Below are positions 1 through 10,959 of a DNA stretch of 64,000 nucleotides, in pieces. Below the pieces are notes generated by a model. That model saw nothing but the letters and a program-made list of their open reading frames with translations. It was not told where the DNA came from and did no database searches. Source of the DNA: Sternotherus odoratus (Eukaryota > Chordata > Testudines > Kinosternidae); contig JAVMKO010000001.1 of NCBI GenBank assembly GCA_032164245.1, positions 17,521,603 through 17,585,602 on the forward strand, written 5' to 3'. A program made the position numbers and the translations under genes. Positions within the stretch are counted from its first letter, which is position 1; each line of letters begins with the position of its first letter.

Positions 1-590
1 TTACCCCCCCCACCAAACCCGACACTGCCACCTCACCCCCCCACCAACCGCAACAGCCCCTGACCAACCCCAACACCCATACCTCACCCCTCACCCACCC
101 CGACACCTTCCCACAGCCCCAGACCAAGCCCGACACCCCCTGGCTCACTTACCCCCCGACCGAACCCGACACCCCCATCTCACCCCCCCACCAACCGCAA
201 ACCCCCCTGACCAACCCCAACACCCACACCTCACCCACCCCGACAACTTCCCACCCCCCCAGACCAAACCCGACACCCCCCCAGCTCATGGTGCACTGTG
301 TAGCACACAGATTATTAAATACACTGTTCGGTCGGGGGGTGATGTGGGGGTGTCGGATTTGCTCAGGGGGTCAGGTGGGGGTGTCGGGTTCGGTCGGGGG
401 ATGAGGTGGGGGTGTTGGGTTTGCTTGGGGGGGTCAGGTGGGGTTGTCGGGTTTGGTCGGGGGGTAAGTGAGCCGGGGGGTGTTGGGGTTGGTCAGGGGG
501 GGTGGGAAGGTGTCGGGGTGGGTGAGGGGTGAGGTGTGGGTGTTGGGGTTGGTCAGGGGGTGTCAGCTGTCTGCCCCCTCCCCACCTCCG
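1..590. repeat. G/C-rich minisatellite in inverted halves
   Basis: Positions 1-290 repeat C-rich units such as CACCAAACCCGACAC and GACCAACCCCAACACC. Positions 330-590 repeat the reverse complements (GTGTCGGGTTTGGTC, GGTGTTGGGGTTGGTC). The halves are separated by about 40 bases of ordinary sequence (about 286-328). The complete Helitron at 29590-29740 has only the G-rich orientation. The runs of 5-7 G could form G-quadruplexes, and the halves together could fold into a large hairpin. The open frames here are by-products of the repeat. Confidence 0.8.
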
Positions 591-623
591 ACTGACCCGA
601 GCAACGCCGGGCACTTATGCTGG
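1..623 (+). mobile_element. Helitron, 3' part of a non-autonomous copy
   Basis: The last ~80 bases match the 3' end of the complete Helitron at 29710-29789 with only a few differences. Both contain CCCGAGCA-r-CGCCGGGC followed by ACTTATGCT and a CTRR end; here the end is CTGG at 620-623 followed by T. A short GC hairpin followed by CTRR and a host T is the Helitron 3' hallmark. The 5' part lies outside the window. The body (1-590) is G/C-rich minisatellite, C-rich at 1-290 and G-rich at 330-590. No Rep/helicase coding is visible, so the copy is non-autonomous. The class call rests on the pair of matching ends. Confidence 0.72.
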
Positions 624-704
624 TTATTTATAAAGCCTTTTGAAGTTAAGTGTGAGCACAGGTTTCAAACCCACACATACAGGTCCCCAGGCAGCACTCA
701 GGCC

Positions 705-1257
705 CAGGGCCGGCGACAGAAATTTTGGGGCCCCATATGCTGATCGTTTGTGCCCCCCCGGTCTCCCGCCACCCACGGGCCCCCCTCGTCCGGTCTCCCG
801 CTGCCTGCGCCCTCCCCCCCCCCCCCCCCCCGGCCCAGTTCTGACCACACAAGGGGCACGGTGCCCCCCGCCAGCGTGACCGGCTTGCTCCCTGGATCTG
901 CTAATGCTGCTGGGTGGGGAGGAGGGAGCCCGGCAGCCCCCACCCCAGGCAGAGGCAGGACATGCCCCTCCCTCCCCCCGCATGCGCTCTCCCCCTCTGG
1001 GGGCGCAGAGCCGCCGTGCGCTGGGGCTCCGCGTGGCCCGGCCGGGAGAAGCAAAGGAGGGCGGGGGAGGCTGCTGGGGGACGGGGGAGGGGGCTGACGA
1101 GCACTGCAGCGGCTGCCTGGAGCCGGGCCTTGCTGTGCAGGCCCGGCAACAAGGGGGTACAGATGCGTACCGGGCCTGCCCCGGACTTCAGGGGGCCCCC
1201 CTGAAGTCCGGGGCCCGGTACAGTTGTCCCCCTTGTCTCCCCCTGTCACCGGCCCTG
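705..1257. mobile_element. hAT-type MITE, 553 bp, GC-rich
   Basis: Terminal inverted repeats are CAGGGCCGGCGACAG at the left and CTGTCACCGGCCCTG at the right (one mismatch). The element is flanked by a perfect 8-bp duplication, CTCAGGCC, at 697-704 and 1258-1265. An 8-bp duplication and CAGGG ends are standard for hAT elements. There is no transposase frame. The core is very GC-rich, with a run of about 16 C near 820 and a long palindrome at 1150-1236. Confidence 0.88.
1150..1236. repeat. Long near-perfect palindrome inside the hAT MITE
   Basis: The arms at about 1150-1195 and 1196-1236 pair almost completely, with one small indel. The centre is GGGGGCCCCC at 1191-1200. ACAAGGGGG near the start pairs with CCCCCTTGT near the end. 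The hairpin is strongly GC-paired and has essentially no loop. Confidence 0.9.
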
Positions 1258-1382
1258 CTCAGGCCACAACCACCATCACCCCTGAATAATTATTGAAGGG
1301 CTAGCATACTATGGGGCTCCTGCACCCCAAAGATCCCAATTGGGGGAAACATCCCTCTTACAATTTACTAAGTAGTGCCGTA

Positions 1383-1500
1383 TCATAGAATCATAGAATA
1401 TCAGGGTTGCATGGGACCTTAAGAGGTCATCTAGTCCAACCCCGTGCTCAAAGTAGGACCAATCCCCAACTAAATCATCCCAGCAAGCGAGGAAGTAACA
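1383..1500 (-). mobile_element. CR1 LINE 3' fragment
   Basis: On the plus strand it starts TCATAGAATCATAGAAT, the reverse complement of the ATTCTATGA octamers that end CR1 elements. It continues through GGTCATCTAGTCCAACCCC, a well-known CR1 3'-UTR stretch read backwards. It is truncated at its 5' side near 1500, as usual for CR1. Confidence 0.9.
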
Positions 1501-1519
1501 ACAGGAAGTTGTCTGAGCA

Positions 1520-1810
1520 ACTAGAAGAAGTGTTGGTTGTCTGCTACTATGGATCACGTCTGCTTACCTCATACCTGAGCCTCACATTCCTTCCTGCTGC
1601 TGGTTCCTGTCCTCACATCCCAGTTCTCTGTCTACTTCCAGGCCCCTGCGCTTCAGCCTTACCCCTAATGCTGGCTCTGGCTCTGATCCCTGGCCTGGCA
1701 TCTGGCTCCATCTCCAGCTCAGACCTTCAGCTTTGGTACCTGATATGTCTTTGGTTTTGATCCTCTGCTCAGACCATCAGGTCTGGCTCCTGCTCTGACC
1801 ATTAGCCATG
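1520..1810. repeat. Degenerate CTGGCTC/CTCTGAC-rich stretch
   Basis: A pyrimidine-rich stretch in which CTGGCTC, CTCTGAT and CTGCTC recur irregularly. It resembles decayed LTR or low-complexity repeat DNA. The 117-codon open frame across 1407-1760 starts inside the CR1 fragment and has no recognisable domain. Confidence 0.4.
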
Positions 1811-2924
1811 ACCACCCATTCCCCATGGGTTTCAATAAGTATTCAAGTTATTATAACCTTCTTTGTACTTGTAAACACCGAGCACTTTTGAAAACTACAC
1901 GTGTCTTTGTTGTATAAATTCTGGCTCCTTCACAATTGCTGCATATGTACCATGTTTGACATTTCCTAGATGTGCATCTATTTTTAATCACTCACCACTT
2001 GGGGAATCTGTTGAGGATAGCGATAGCAAATTCATCCCGAACTTTGTTTTAATGAAGAAATGCTACATGCTACCAGCAGATGGTGGAAGAGCGCCATTCA
2101 TAAAATGAACAAGACAAAAAATGTAAACATCTGTGTCTAAATATAGGTACCTAAATGCATATTTATGCACCAGAATTAGTAACCAGATTTCCAGAGGTGC
2201 CAGGCACCTGTATGTCTCATTTTATCTGCATAGGAATTGTGGGTGTTTCAATATGAAGCCAATTTTATGCTAACATATGAACATTTTAGTGTTATTTTTA
2301 ATCAGCTTGATTATATTTTGCAGACTTTGAACAGACATAAGGGGGGAAATCATTATTCCATTTAAATAGCATCACTTCCCTGTAAATATTTTTGGCTTAG
2401 TAGCTGACACAGGAGCAAAAGTTTAATAGCTATCAGTTCCATATATTAGCAGAACAGTGTTTTACAGTCAAATAAAATCTCTATATTTCCAAGGCCTCTG
2501 CTGCTTTTGTCTTATCTTTTCCATAGGCTAGACATGGTAGCCTGATGGGAGACTACTCTCCCTCTGTCTCAGATCATCCATAAACTTTTCTGTTATGAGA
2601 ATATCTCACATTTAATTAAATTATTTAGCCATAGCAAATTAATGATTATCTAAGTAATTATATAATCTTCCTCACTAAAGTATCTGAGGGCTAGATCCAC
2701 AAAAGGACTCCAGTGCTTAACTGCCACTTCAGGCCCAACATTGAGGCTCTACTGAGATTCTCACAACCCCCACTCAGCTACCCCATAATTCTGGAGCCCT
2801 AGGTTTTCCCCCAATAAAGACACCATTTCATTCACAGACAAGTCCCAGCAGGCTTCACATACAAGGTGATTCCCTCCCCTCTTTTCTGCTGAGCCTTATC
2901 ATAAGAGTATGTCTTATCCACACA
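1811..2924. other. AT-rich unique sequence
   Basis: No open frame of note, no repeat boundary and no RNA gene could be recognised here. Confidence 0.5.
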
Positions 2925-3287
2925 AAGAATAGCTGTGCATCTTTCTCTATCAGTGTTATGGAAGGTGAACAATTTATGTGCTTACCCTGTATACACTTTA
3001 TATAAGTTTTATACTGGGTAAAACAGAGTTATTTGGGATTTGGATCCCATTGAGAGCTGGGCATCTGAGTATTGGAGACAGGAACACTTCTTAAGCTGTT
3101 TTCAGTTTAGCCTGCAGCTTTGGGGGACATTGTTCAGACTTGGGTCTGTGTTTGCAGCAGGCTAGTGTGTCTGACTCAAACCAGGCAGGGCACAGAAGTC
3201 CCAAGCGGCCAGGGAAAATGGGCTCAGAGGTAGTCTCACTACACCAATTGGCAGTTCCCAAGGGGTTTTCTGTGATCAAACCCACCA
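2925..3287 (+). mobile_element. LTR fragment, same family as 47629-48765
   Basis: From AGCTGTGCATC to CTGTGATCAAACCCACCATA this stretch follows the reverse complement of 47629-47900. Shared blocks include GTCTGTGTTTGCAGCAGGC, GGAAAATGGGC and CAAGGGG followed by TCTGTGA. It is the 3' part of the LTR in the opposite orientation to the full copy. It is diverged, truncated at its 5' side and non-coding. Confidence 0.75.
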
Positions 3288-3984
3288 TAGCTATTATTAG
3301 CCTTTTGGCTGTAGCATCTCATTTTAAGATCATGTTCAGCAGATTACCCACCATAAACCTCTAGTCCATTTGAACAGTCACTGATTCCCAAAATAGAGTC
3401 CTCCATCCTGTAAGTTTGACCTACATACTTTGTTCCTATATGTATGACCTTCTCTTTGGCTGTATGAATCTTCTTTGCTTGCACTCAGCTTACCAAAAGA
3501 TCCAGATCACACTGCATCAGTGAACTGTCTTTTTCATTATTTATTATTCCCCTATAAGGAGGATAATGCTTCACAAAATGCACTTCAATTATTTGATGAT
3601 ACTTCATAGTATATTATCGAATATTCTAATTATATTTTTGAAAGTAACAAATCTTTAGCGATATGAGATCTACTACAGCCTTCTGCTATTAAAGCTTTGC
3701 TGAGAAGTGGGTGAGACCACCCTTTAGAGCATGCAAATATTGGGGTGTACAAATTAGCAAGATTCCAATATAAAAATTATTAATGTTTTAAAATCCATGG
3801 GAAGCACCAGCAGTTATGATCACATGTGGGTAAACTAATGGCAATCGATATTACAGCTGTATCAGTGATTGTGTATTTTAATGGCGATCAAATTAGCTCT
3901 CTGTTTTTTTTTTAAATGGATAGAAAGAAGAAATGGGGGACACACAGAGCCCCTGGCATCTGTAAAGCATATCCATCATCTGCA
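3288..3984. other. AT-rich unique sequence
   Basis: Low-GC sequence with short A/T runs. Nothing assignable was seen. Confidence 0.45.
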
Positions 3985-4145
3985 ACCAGGTCTGTAATTG
4001 TTTGTAGATCAAAGAATCAGTCCCGCATAACAGACTGGTTATGCATCTGATGACGTGGGTATTAGCCCACGAGAGGTTATGCTTCAATACTTTTGTTAGG
4101 CTTTAATGTGCCACAGGACTCTTTGTCGCTTCTCCAGCATAACAG
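3985..4145 (+). repeat. Interspersed repeat with GTGGG...AGCCCACGA core
   Basis: The stretch GCATCTGATGACGTGGGTATTAGCCCACGAG, followed by GGTTATGCT and GTGCCACAGGACTCTTTGT, matches a common amniote interspersed repeat whose core is a short GTGGGY...RCCCAC hairpin. Other pieces of the family lie at 36355-36440, 39170-39300 and 39918-39975. I recognise the family but cannot place it in a named class. Confidence 0.65.
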
Positions 4146-6439
4146 TGACCACCATTTGAGTTCTGCCCATCATCCAGATGGACTGTAAAATGCTGACACC
4201 CTGAATGACTTCTCTCCCGGGCAGAAAGAACATAAATAATTTAAATGATAAATGATACACGCTTACCTATTTATATGGGTGCCTGACATAGGGAGGAATA
4301 AGACAGGGCGCCCATGGGCAGTTTGTGGGGAGAATGGAGGAATGAAAGGAGCCTCTGGTATGTGCAAAAAGCTCAGCCAGCAGAAGCAATGAAGTGTGCA
4401 ACCTTCTAGTATGCTGGAGTATGGTTACGCAGCAGAAGCTGTGCATGGCTAGCCTATCTGAACTAACTTGAATCCAGATTGCTGTTATTGTTACCTACAC
4501 TAACAGCTCAGTGCGGGCTTCAGCCAGGGTAGTACAAGCCTTGCACAGATTCGGGTACTTTCCTGGCTCTCCAGTTTGTGCTGAAGCCTCCAATGCAGTC
4601 TTCGATTCTACTGTTACCTGCGCTAGCTAGATTCACACTAACTCCTAGCCTACATACAGATTTTGTTGTGTTGACATACTCACTGTGTCCATGAACATCC
4701 CACTCTTGCCTGCAATCTGTTCTTATTTAATTTCTTAGCAAGTCATTGTAATTTCATTACTTCCACTTCAGAACCATAGTAGCCTTTTCTTGTGATTTAG
4801 TTGCTAGGAATCATAATCATTAGGGCTTTCCTCAGAGAGACTTTTGTTGCTGTCATCTTTGTTTATGCACTGCCACCCTTCACCGTTAGATGGCCCTGGA
4901 TGACTACTGCTTATTAAACCTATCTTGCCTCACCAAAAGAGAATGACGGTAGTCCGTGAAATAATTTCATATCCTGCCTTCTCATTACCTTGAGGGCTTC
5001 AGCTGTAGAACTTGCTAAAAGCATTACAGAAACAAATAACTCTGGAGTTGTGCCTGGAACAGAGTGAATTGGAGAAAATACCTTATTCATATCCAATTAA
5101 CAAGCAATAACTTTTCTACATCTAAACATCCAGACAGGGAGTGAATATCCAATGCAGTCAGGGTTCCCTTTTGACACATAAACAGCAGGATTGAGCTGAG
5201 TCTCCCTGGAGATGGAGGAATAGAAAACTTGCCATTGCACAGCTCCTTTAGCTATTGACCCTTATGAAACAGGGTTGGAACTTATGAAGATGCTACTCTG
5301 GCCCTGTGGCCGGTATAGTGGCGGAGGAATGTATCTATTGATGTTCTATGACTGCTGCAGTGTGAGAGCGAGCATCTTTCCTCCCCCTAGCCCACTGGAG
5401 ATTCCTAGGTCCAGGCACATTACTTGGGCTGAACTCTAGGAAGAGGATGTGTGCTAAGTGCTAACATCCTTTTTGTAATACTTCTCACTACCTCCAAAAC
5501 TGATTATGTACCAAGAGCTCTCTTATAGTCCAGATGCTGCGTTACAACTTTGTGTGGAAGACTTCATGTTGGGATGGAGAATGAATATCCACTCCTGTTC
5601 GGTGTCCTTCATACTGGAGGGCACAAGTGTAGGCTGGGGACCGAGTGGCACACTTCTGCGAAGTCTAAAAGACGTTGCATCACCTGGTGACATAAGAACA
5701 AGATGCAGGGAGACATCTGCATGAAGCTGACACTGAAGAGACTTTCATACAAACAGAGTACTATTTATAATGATGACCTGATGCAACTGCTAGCACCAAG
5801 TCCCTGTGATAGTCATAACTACATCATATTCTGGTGTCTTAGCCAGAGAAACTGAACAGGCTTCTCAGCAAGAGGAGCAATAGATACAGTTTCCATTCCA
5901 TGACACAATTAGCCCAGGAAGAAAGCAAATCAATGTGGTTTTTTTTACAAGCGAATCCAGTGTGGTTTCATTGTTAATGAATAGGTCTAAGTGCAATGTT
6001 TTCTGCCCGTGTGTGGAATGCATTTGGGCAGCAGTACTAATATTAGTTCTGGCCTCATAATGTTTCATTCCTATTGGGGGCCTTAAACCAATTTTGTTCA
6101 CTCCCTTTACGGGTTGACAATCTCCCTTCCTCTGTTATTATGGTTTGTTTGCTAGGCTGCTGGCAGTTTAATTTTGTATTGCTTTGTTAACATATAACTG
6201 CATAAATATGGGAACAGTATATCAGCTATATAGAACAGTGACATATCACAGTGGGAACATACAATATGTATACATTTAATGACATTGTACAGCAATAGTA
6301 ATACACTGATTTTGTTCCACCAAATGAAATGGCACTATTATAGTCCATTGTCATAAATCTTTCATAATCTCACAAGAATTATTGCACTACATACTGAATA
6401 AAAACACCACTCCAGTCTCCACCCACAGACACCCACAAT
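4146..6439. other. Unique intergenic or intronic sequence
   Basis: AT-rich single-copy-looking DNA. The longest frames (72 codons at 5506-5724, 78 codons at 5865-6101) have no recognisable domain or codon signature. No repeat boundary seen. Confidence 0.45.
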
Positions 6440-6850
6440 ATTCGTCAAGTCATGGATTCTAAGACCAGAGGGAACCAATGTGATCATTCAGTCTGATCTG
6501 CTGTATATCACAGGCCATAGAACTTCCCCAAAATAATTCCGAGAGCATAGCTTTTAGAAAAAAATCCAATCCTTATTTAAAATTAGTTAGTGATGGAGAA
6601 CGCAACACAACCACTGGTAAATTGTTCCAATGGTTAATACTTTCAGTGTTAAAAATCGATTGGGTTACATCTTTCTCTTGTAGACTGAAGAGTCCATTAT
6701 TAAATATTTGTTCCCCACCTAGGTACTTATAGACTGTAATCAAATTGTCACTTAGTCTTCTCTTTATTAAGCTAAATAGATTGAACTCCTTGAGTCTATC
6801 CCTGTAAGGCATGTTTGTAGAAATGTATTTGAGCGACTGCATATTTGGGC
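6440..6850 (-). mobile_element. CR1/L3-like LINE fragment
   Basis: Read on the minus strand this is the end of a CR1-type ORF2 and its 3' UTR. The minus frame at 6573-6842 contains YRDRLKEFNLFSLIKRRLS, the conserved '(E)RLKEL..FSL.KRRLR' end of CR1 ORF2, followed by the '..N.L.' strand. The plus strand shows ACAGGCCATAGAACTTCC, also seen at 49887. The copy is diverged and truncated. Confidence 0.8.
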
Positions 6851-6957
6851 TTCTAACATATTATAAAAGGTGACAGAGATTTCACACCACTTCTATTGAA
6901 ACAAAGAAACCATTATTTAATACTTGATCTTAGTGTGGAGTTGAAGAATATACACTC

Positions 6958-7057
6958 TAGTTACTGGAGATCATCTTTAGGGTTTTTAGACAATCCAAAG
7001 TTATATTGATTGTCCCTTCCAACCCTAATATTCTATGATTCTATGATTCTATGATTA
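6958..7057 (+). mobile_element. CR1 LINE 3' end
   Basis: TTGTCCCTTCCAACCCTAAT followed by three copies of ATTCTATG at 7029-7056 is the canonical CR1 3' terminus in the plus orientation. It is strongly 5'-truncated. Confidence 0.9.
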
Positions 7058-7214
7058 GGCAGTCCTTTATTACAGGCACACTATTAATCGCTTGCCCAAA
7101 ATAGTTAAAGACATGTTGTTAATTAACATCTGTAACACTATGCTGACCACAATCAAATATATTGCACTTACAGTTCTTGCAGATACAAATAACACCCCTT
7201 TCTCTAACTAGGCA

Positions 7215-7520
7215 GGAGGAAAATTCATAGATTTTAAGGCTAGAATGACCAATGTATCTAGTCTGCCTTCCAGTATAACCCAGGCCATAAAACTTAAACT
7301 TGAATCAGGAATTATTGGGTGATCACTTCTGTTTGAGCTATAGCATATTTTAGACATAATCCAGTCTTGATTTAAAGACTACAAGTTATAGAGAATCCAC
7401 CACATCTCAAAGTAGGTTATTCCACTGGCTAGGTACCTTCCCTGTTAAAAAGTTGTGCCTTACTTCTAGTCTGAATTTGTCTTGCTTCAGCTTCCAGTCA
7501 TTGGATCACCTTTATGCCTT
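7215..7520 (-). mobile_element. CR1-like LINE 3' fragment
   Basis: AATTCATAGATTTTAAGGC, CCAGTATAACCCAGGCCATA and the later GGTTATTCCACTGGCTAGG to CAGCTTCCAGTCATTGG are CR1 3'-UTR and ORF2-end motifs read on the minus strand. No open frame remains. Confidence 0.75.
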
Positions 7521-8544
7521 ACTTAATAATTAACATTGAAAACATTTATAAATAACAAATGAAGCCAGTGAAGTTATTGATTCAATCAATTCAGGAGATG
7601 GGGAAAGAATCTGCCCCTAAGCATGAAAAAGGGGAGGAACTACGGTAAGATTAATTTATAAGGGAAGAAGAGTGTTTTGCTAAACTGAATATGTGGCTGG
7701 AACTCAGACAGACACAATAAGAATAATAAATGAGATACAACCAATTATGCTAGATGAGTTGGCACTTTCACGTAAGTCTTTATAAATGTTCAGGTGAAGC
7801 AACTGCAAAGTTTATCATCAGAAAATAGCTGGCATACTGTTAGAACAAACAAAATGTAGTAGCATCTGAGACAAAATCTCTCCATCCCACAACATGACTG
7901 AGAAAATCTGACTCACAGGCCAGGTAGAAATCTGCAAACCTTCTGGGCTCTTCAATTCATAGAGATGGTTGAAAATATTCCCTCTACATATTTTCAGTGG
8001 AAAAATAGTTTTTTGAATAACTGAAAAATGGTGCAGAAAATGTCTCAATTTGTATTTGTTTGTTTTCTGCAGTTTGGAGCCAAGTTTTTCAGCATTTGGT
8101 TTTTCACGAAAAGTTTTAAGTTTTCCAATGAAAATTTCAAAAGAAAATAATTTTGTTTTTGTCAGATTTTTCTGTAGATTCTGCTTCCCTTACCCCTTTA
8201 ATTTCCCAATCACCTTTAGCAATAATATTGTGTATAGTAGGGAGACTGAGGAAAGAGAGAAGGAGGCTGAATAGATGCTTTATCGTGGTCACAGAGATGA
8301 AGGGATTTAACACAACATAACCATTGAAGTCTGTAGTTTGGAACAAAGTGAGGGCTGATTTTTATTAGCACCATTAAAGGAATTTTCCTCCTTCAGTCTT
8401 GACGCAGAAGTAAGGGGTGTGTGTGTGTGTGTACATATGTGCATAAATGTGTGTGTGAGAGAGTTTTATTCAGAAACATTACAAAAAAAAATTCCAAATG
8501 CAACAGGAATGTCACAAGGTTCCTTATTCTTATCACTCCTGTTC
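7521..8544. other. AT-rich sequence with a MITE-like stretch
   Basis: Positions about 7955-8160 are rich in AAAATTTT-type words with GGAAAA and AGTTTTCC. They resemble the AT-rich family at 9582-9952 and 33110-33352. A (GT)n microsatellite lies at 8416-8432. No gene was recognised. Confidence 0.45.
8416..8432. repeat. (GT)n microsatellite
   Basis: About eight GT repeats after AAGGG, followed by GT-rich sequence to about 8458. It accounts for the 'MCVCVHMCINVCV'-type frames. Confidence 0.85.
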
Positions 8545-8552
8545 CTTTATGG
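8545..8552. repeat. 8-bp target-site duplication, left copy
   Basis: CTTTATGG directly before the element end CAGGGGTGG; it is repeated exactly at 9380-9387. This defines the boundaries of the hAT MITE. Confidence 0.93.
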
Positions 8553-9379
8553 CAGGGGTGGGGAACCTTATTTCTGCAAAGGGCCATTTGGACATTTATA
8601 ATGTCATTCGCGGGCCGGTCCCGTTCCCCCCCCCCCCCGAGGAAGCCCAGGCTGGCAATGGGAGTTGAGACCCCAGCTGGCAAGGGGCCAGCAGTGGAAA
8701 CCCCAAAGCAGTGGCAGGCGGAGTGCTTAGCCCTGCACTGCTTTGGGGTTTCCCCCACTGACCCCTTGGCAGCCAGGGTCCTGCTGCCTGCCCCAGTCAG
8801 CTCCGGCTATCAGCCTGGGTGTAGGGGGCGATCTTCTTTTACCCCCGCCCAGCCTCCCCCCATCTAACCGCCTTTCCTCCCCCACCCCTGCCTGGCCTGG
8901 CCCATCCCACCAAACCTAACCTCCTCCCCCCTCCCATTCCCAACCCAGCCTCCTGCCCCCCATGCCTGACCCGACAGCTCAGCCTCCCCCCACCAAACCT
9001 CCTTCCCTCCCGCACCCACGCCTCGCCCACCCTATCCAGCCTAGTCTCCCGCCCCCTTGCCTGCCCCCCAGCCCAGCCTCCCCCCCACATCCCCTTGACC
9101 GTCGGCTCCCCACGGCTCCTCCTTACCCCGCCCGGCCGAGCGCGAAGCCGCCCCCACCTGGCAGCCCGCACGCGTCCCTGGCCGGCGGCTCCCCCAGGCG
9201 CTTCCCGGCCTCTTTGCCGAGCGCGGAGCCGCCCCGGGCCGCCAGGTGGAGGCGGCTCCGCGTTCAGCGAAGGGGCCGGGAAGCGCCTGGGGGAGCCGCC
9301 GGCCAAGGACACGCGCGGGCTGGATGGAATGCTTTGGTGGGCCGTATAAGGCCCGCGGGCCAGAGGTTCCCCACCCCTG
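8553..9379. mobile_element. hAT-type MITE, 827 bp, GC-rich core
   Basis: The ends are CAGGGGTGGGGAACCT and AGGTTCCCCACCCCTG, perfect inverted repeats of the Charlie-like hAT type, flanked by exact 8-bp duplications (CTTTATGG). The core (about 8620-9340) is very GC-rich. It contains a large foldback with arms at about 9170-9231 and 9249-9313, sharing CCTGGCCGGCGGCTCCCCC / GGGGGAGCCGCCGGCC. Frames of 143-157 codons here are low-complexity products of GC richness, not genes. No transposase is present. Confidence 0.93.
9170..9313. repeat. Large GC foldback in the hAT MITE
   Basis: CGCGTCCCTGGCCGGCGGC near 9170 pairs with GCCGCCGGCCAAGGACACGC ending near 9313, and the pairing continues inwards through AGGCGCTTCCCGGCC. 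The loop is about 17 bases. Confidence 0.88.
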
Positions 9380-9581
9380 CTTTATGGGAATAAGCTATGC
9401 TGGTATAAACATCTTAGATGAGAATTACTTTGTCCACACTAGAGGTTTAACAAAGTGATACTATTATTAACCAGAAAAGTGTAATTGGAAAAAAAAAATT
9501 ATGCATAGACAAGCTCTTAGACACCTGCCTGATTTTCTAGACTTCTAAGGACCCAAAGTAAATGACCACTATTTGGCAGAG

Positions 9582-9952
9582 CTGGGCACAATTTTTTGGC
9601 TGAAAATTTAGATTTTGCTGAATTGTTCATTTGGACAAATATAAAAACCAAGAAAACTGGAAAAATCAAACTGTTTTGTTTTGATATTTTTGAAATGATA
9701 TTTTTGCTTCAAAATGTATTTTAATTGGATTTTAAATATTCAAAAACATTTTAAAATGGTCAAAATCAAAGTGGCACATTTCAGTTTTGTTGAAACAAAA
9801 CAGTTCATTTGACCTGAGGGAGAGAGAGTCTTTCAATTCACCAAAAATTTCCAACATTTTTTGGTTTGGTCCAACACAAATCCCAATATTTGGAAATTGC
9901 CAATGAACTGAAAAAAGCTGTTATTTGGTCAATTCTACTGCTGGATGTTTAG
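9582..9952. mobile_element. AT-rich MITE-like repeat
   Basis: Starts CAGAGCTGGGCACAATTTTT. It is followed by alternating AAATTTT, GAAAATTT and TTTTGTTGAAACAAAACAG words that make many short inverted repeats. A related stretch at 33110-33352 ends TGCCCAGCTCTA, which gives the opposite terminus. The right end and target duplication of this copy are not clear. Confidence 0.5.
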
Positions 9953-10959
9953 TACAGTTTGTTGGGAATTTTTCAGCAAAATCAAATCTTTTCACAGAAA
10001 ACATCTGTTTTGACAGACAGAGAAAAGGAGGCAGCAGCACTCTCGAGTAGCCAATATTCATGTGCTTAGGGAATGCATATGGGATGTGGGAGAACCTGGT
10101 TCAACTCACTGCACTGTGTTATTAAGAACAAGGGTCTTCTATAGCTCACATAAATGCCCTACCTATTGGCTATGGTATATGATCTCTGCTCCCTGTTGGA
10201 TTTTTGTTTTTGTTTTTCACAAAGTGAATTTTTTGTTGTTTCCTAGCCATTGCTAGCACTTAGCACTTTTGAAAATCAGGCACACATCTGCCTAATTTTA
10301 TATGTCTATTTTTTTTAAATTGCCCTACATGTTTACAATTATATTTTAAAGTTAAATTAGATTTTTTGTATATTAGGTTTCATACTGCTGCACATCACCA
10401 CAGTACCAGAGCATCTAGTCCACTAAATGCCCCATATTTCAGATTAAATTCTTATAGGAATAAAAAATGAAACAAAAACAATATTTAATAGTCTAAATGT
10501 AGAAATGTGTACAAAGTCCAATACTAATGGCAAACCACTGAAACTCTGAGAACATGGTAAGGAATAAAACATCGAGATGCTGCAGTTGTCTTAAATGGTT
10601 ATTATTGTATTAAATCATATTTATGAAGACATGACAAAGTTATAAAGTACAATGCAAACAAGCAGGCAGTTAACAACAAAGCAAAATGGCTCATTAAATA
10701 CTTAGCATGACAATTTTATTACTGCAATACACCAATATTACAATTGTAATAAGAAATATAATAAGCTTAAGTTCTTTTGAGACAAAAGAGCACAGCAGAC
10801 CAAATTTCTATGGGGTGGTATAATTTTAGAACAGTATCTTTTCTGAAAAACTTTCAGAAGTGCAGTTTCATTAGCTAACATAATTCAACTATCAGCCAAT
10901 ACAGCATAAAGCCTTTTTCCAAGTTATTTTTATTATTATTACTACAGTATTGCCAATCC
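9953..10959. other. AT-rich unique sequence
   Basis: No recognisable gene or repeat boundary. Short A/T-rich single-copy-looking DNA. Confidence 0.45.

Noticed and set aside
624..1296. Frames of 115-183 codons in GC-rich DNA
   Set aside because: Low-complexity Pro/Gly/Arg products of the hAT MITE core; several overlap in many frames at once.
8839..9393. 143- and 157-codon frames
   Set aside because: They lie in the palindromic GC core of the hAT MITE and show no domain.
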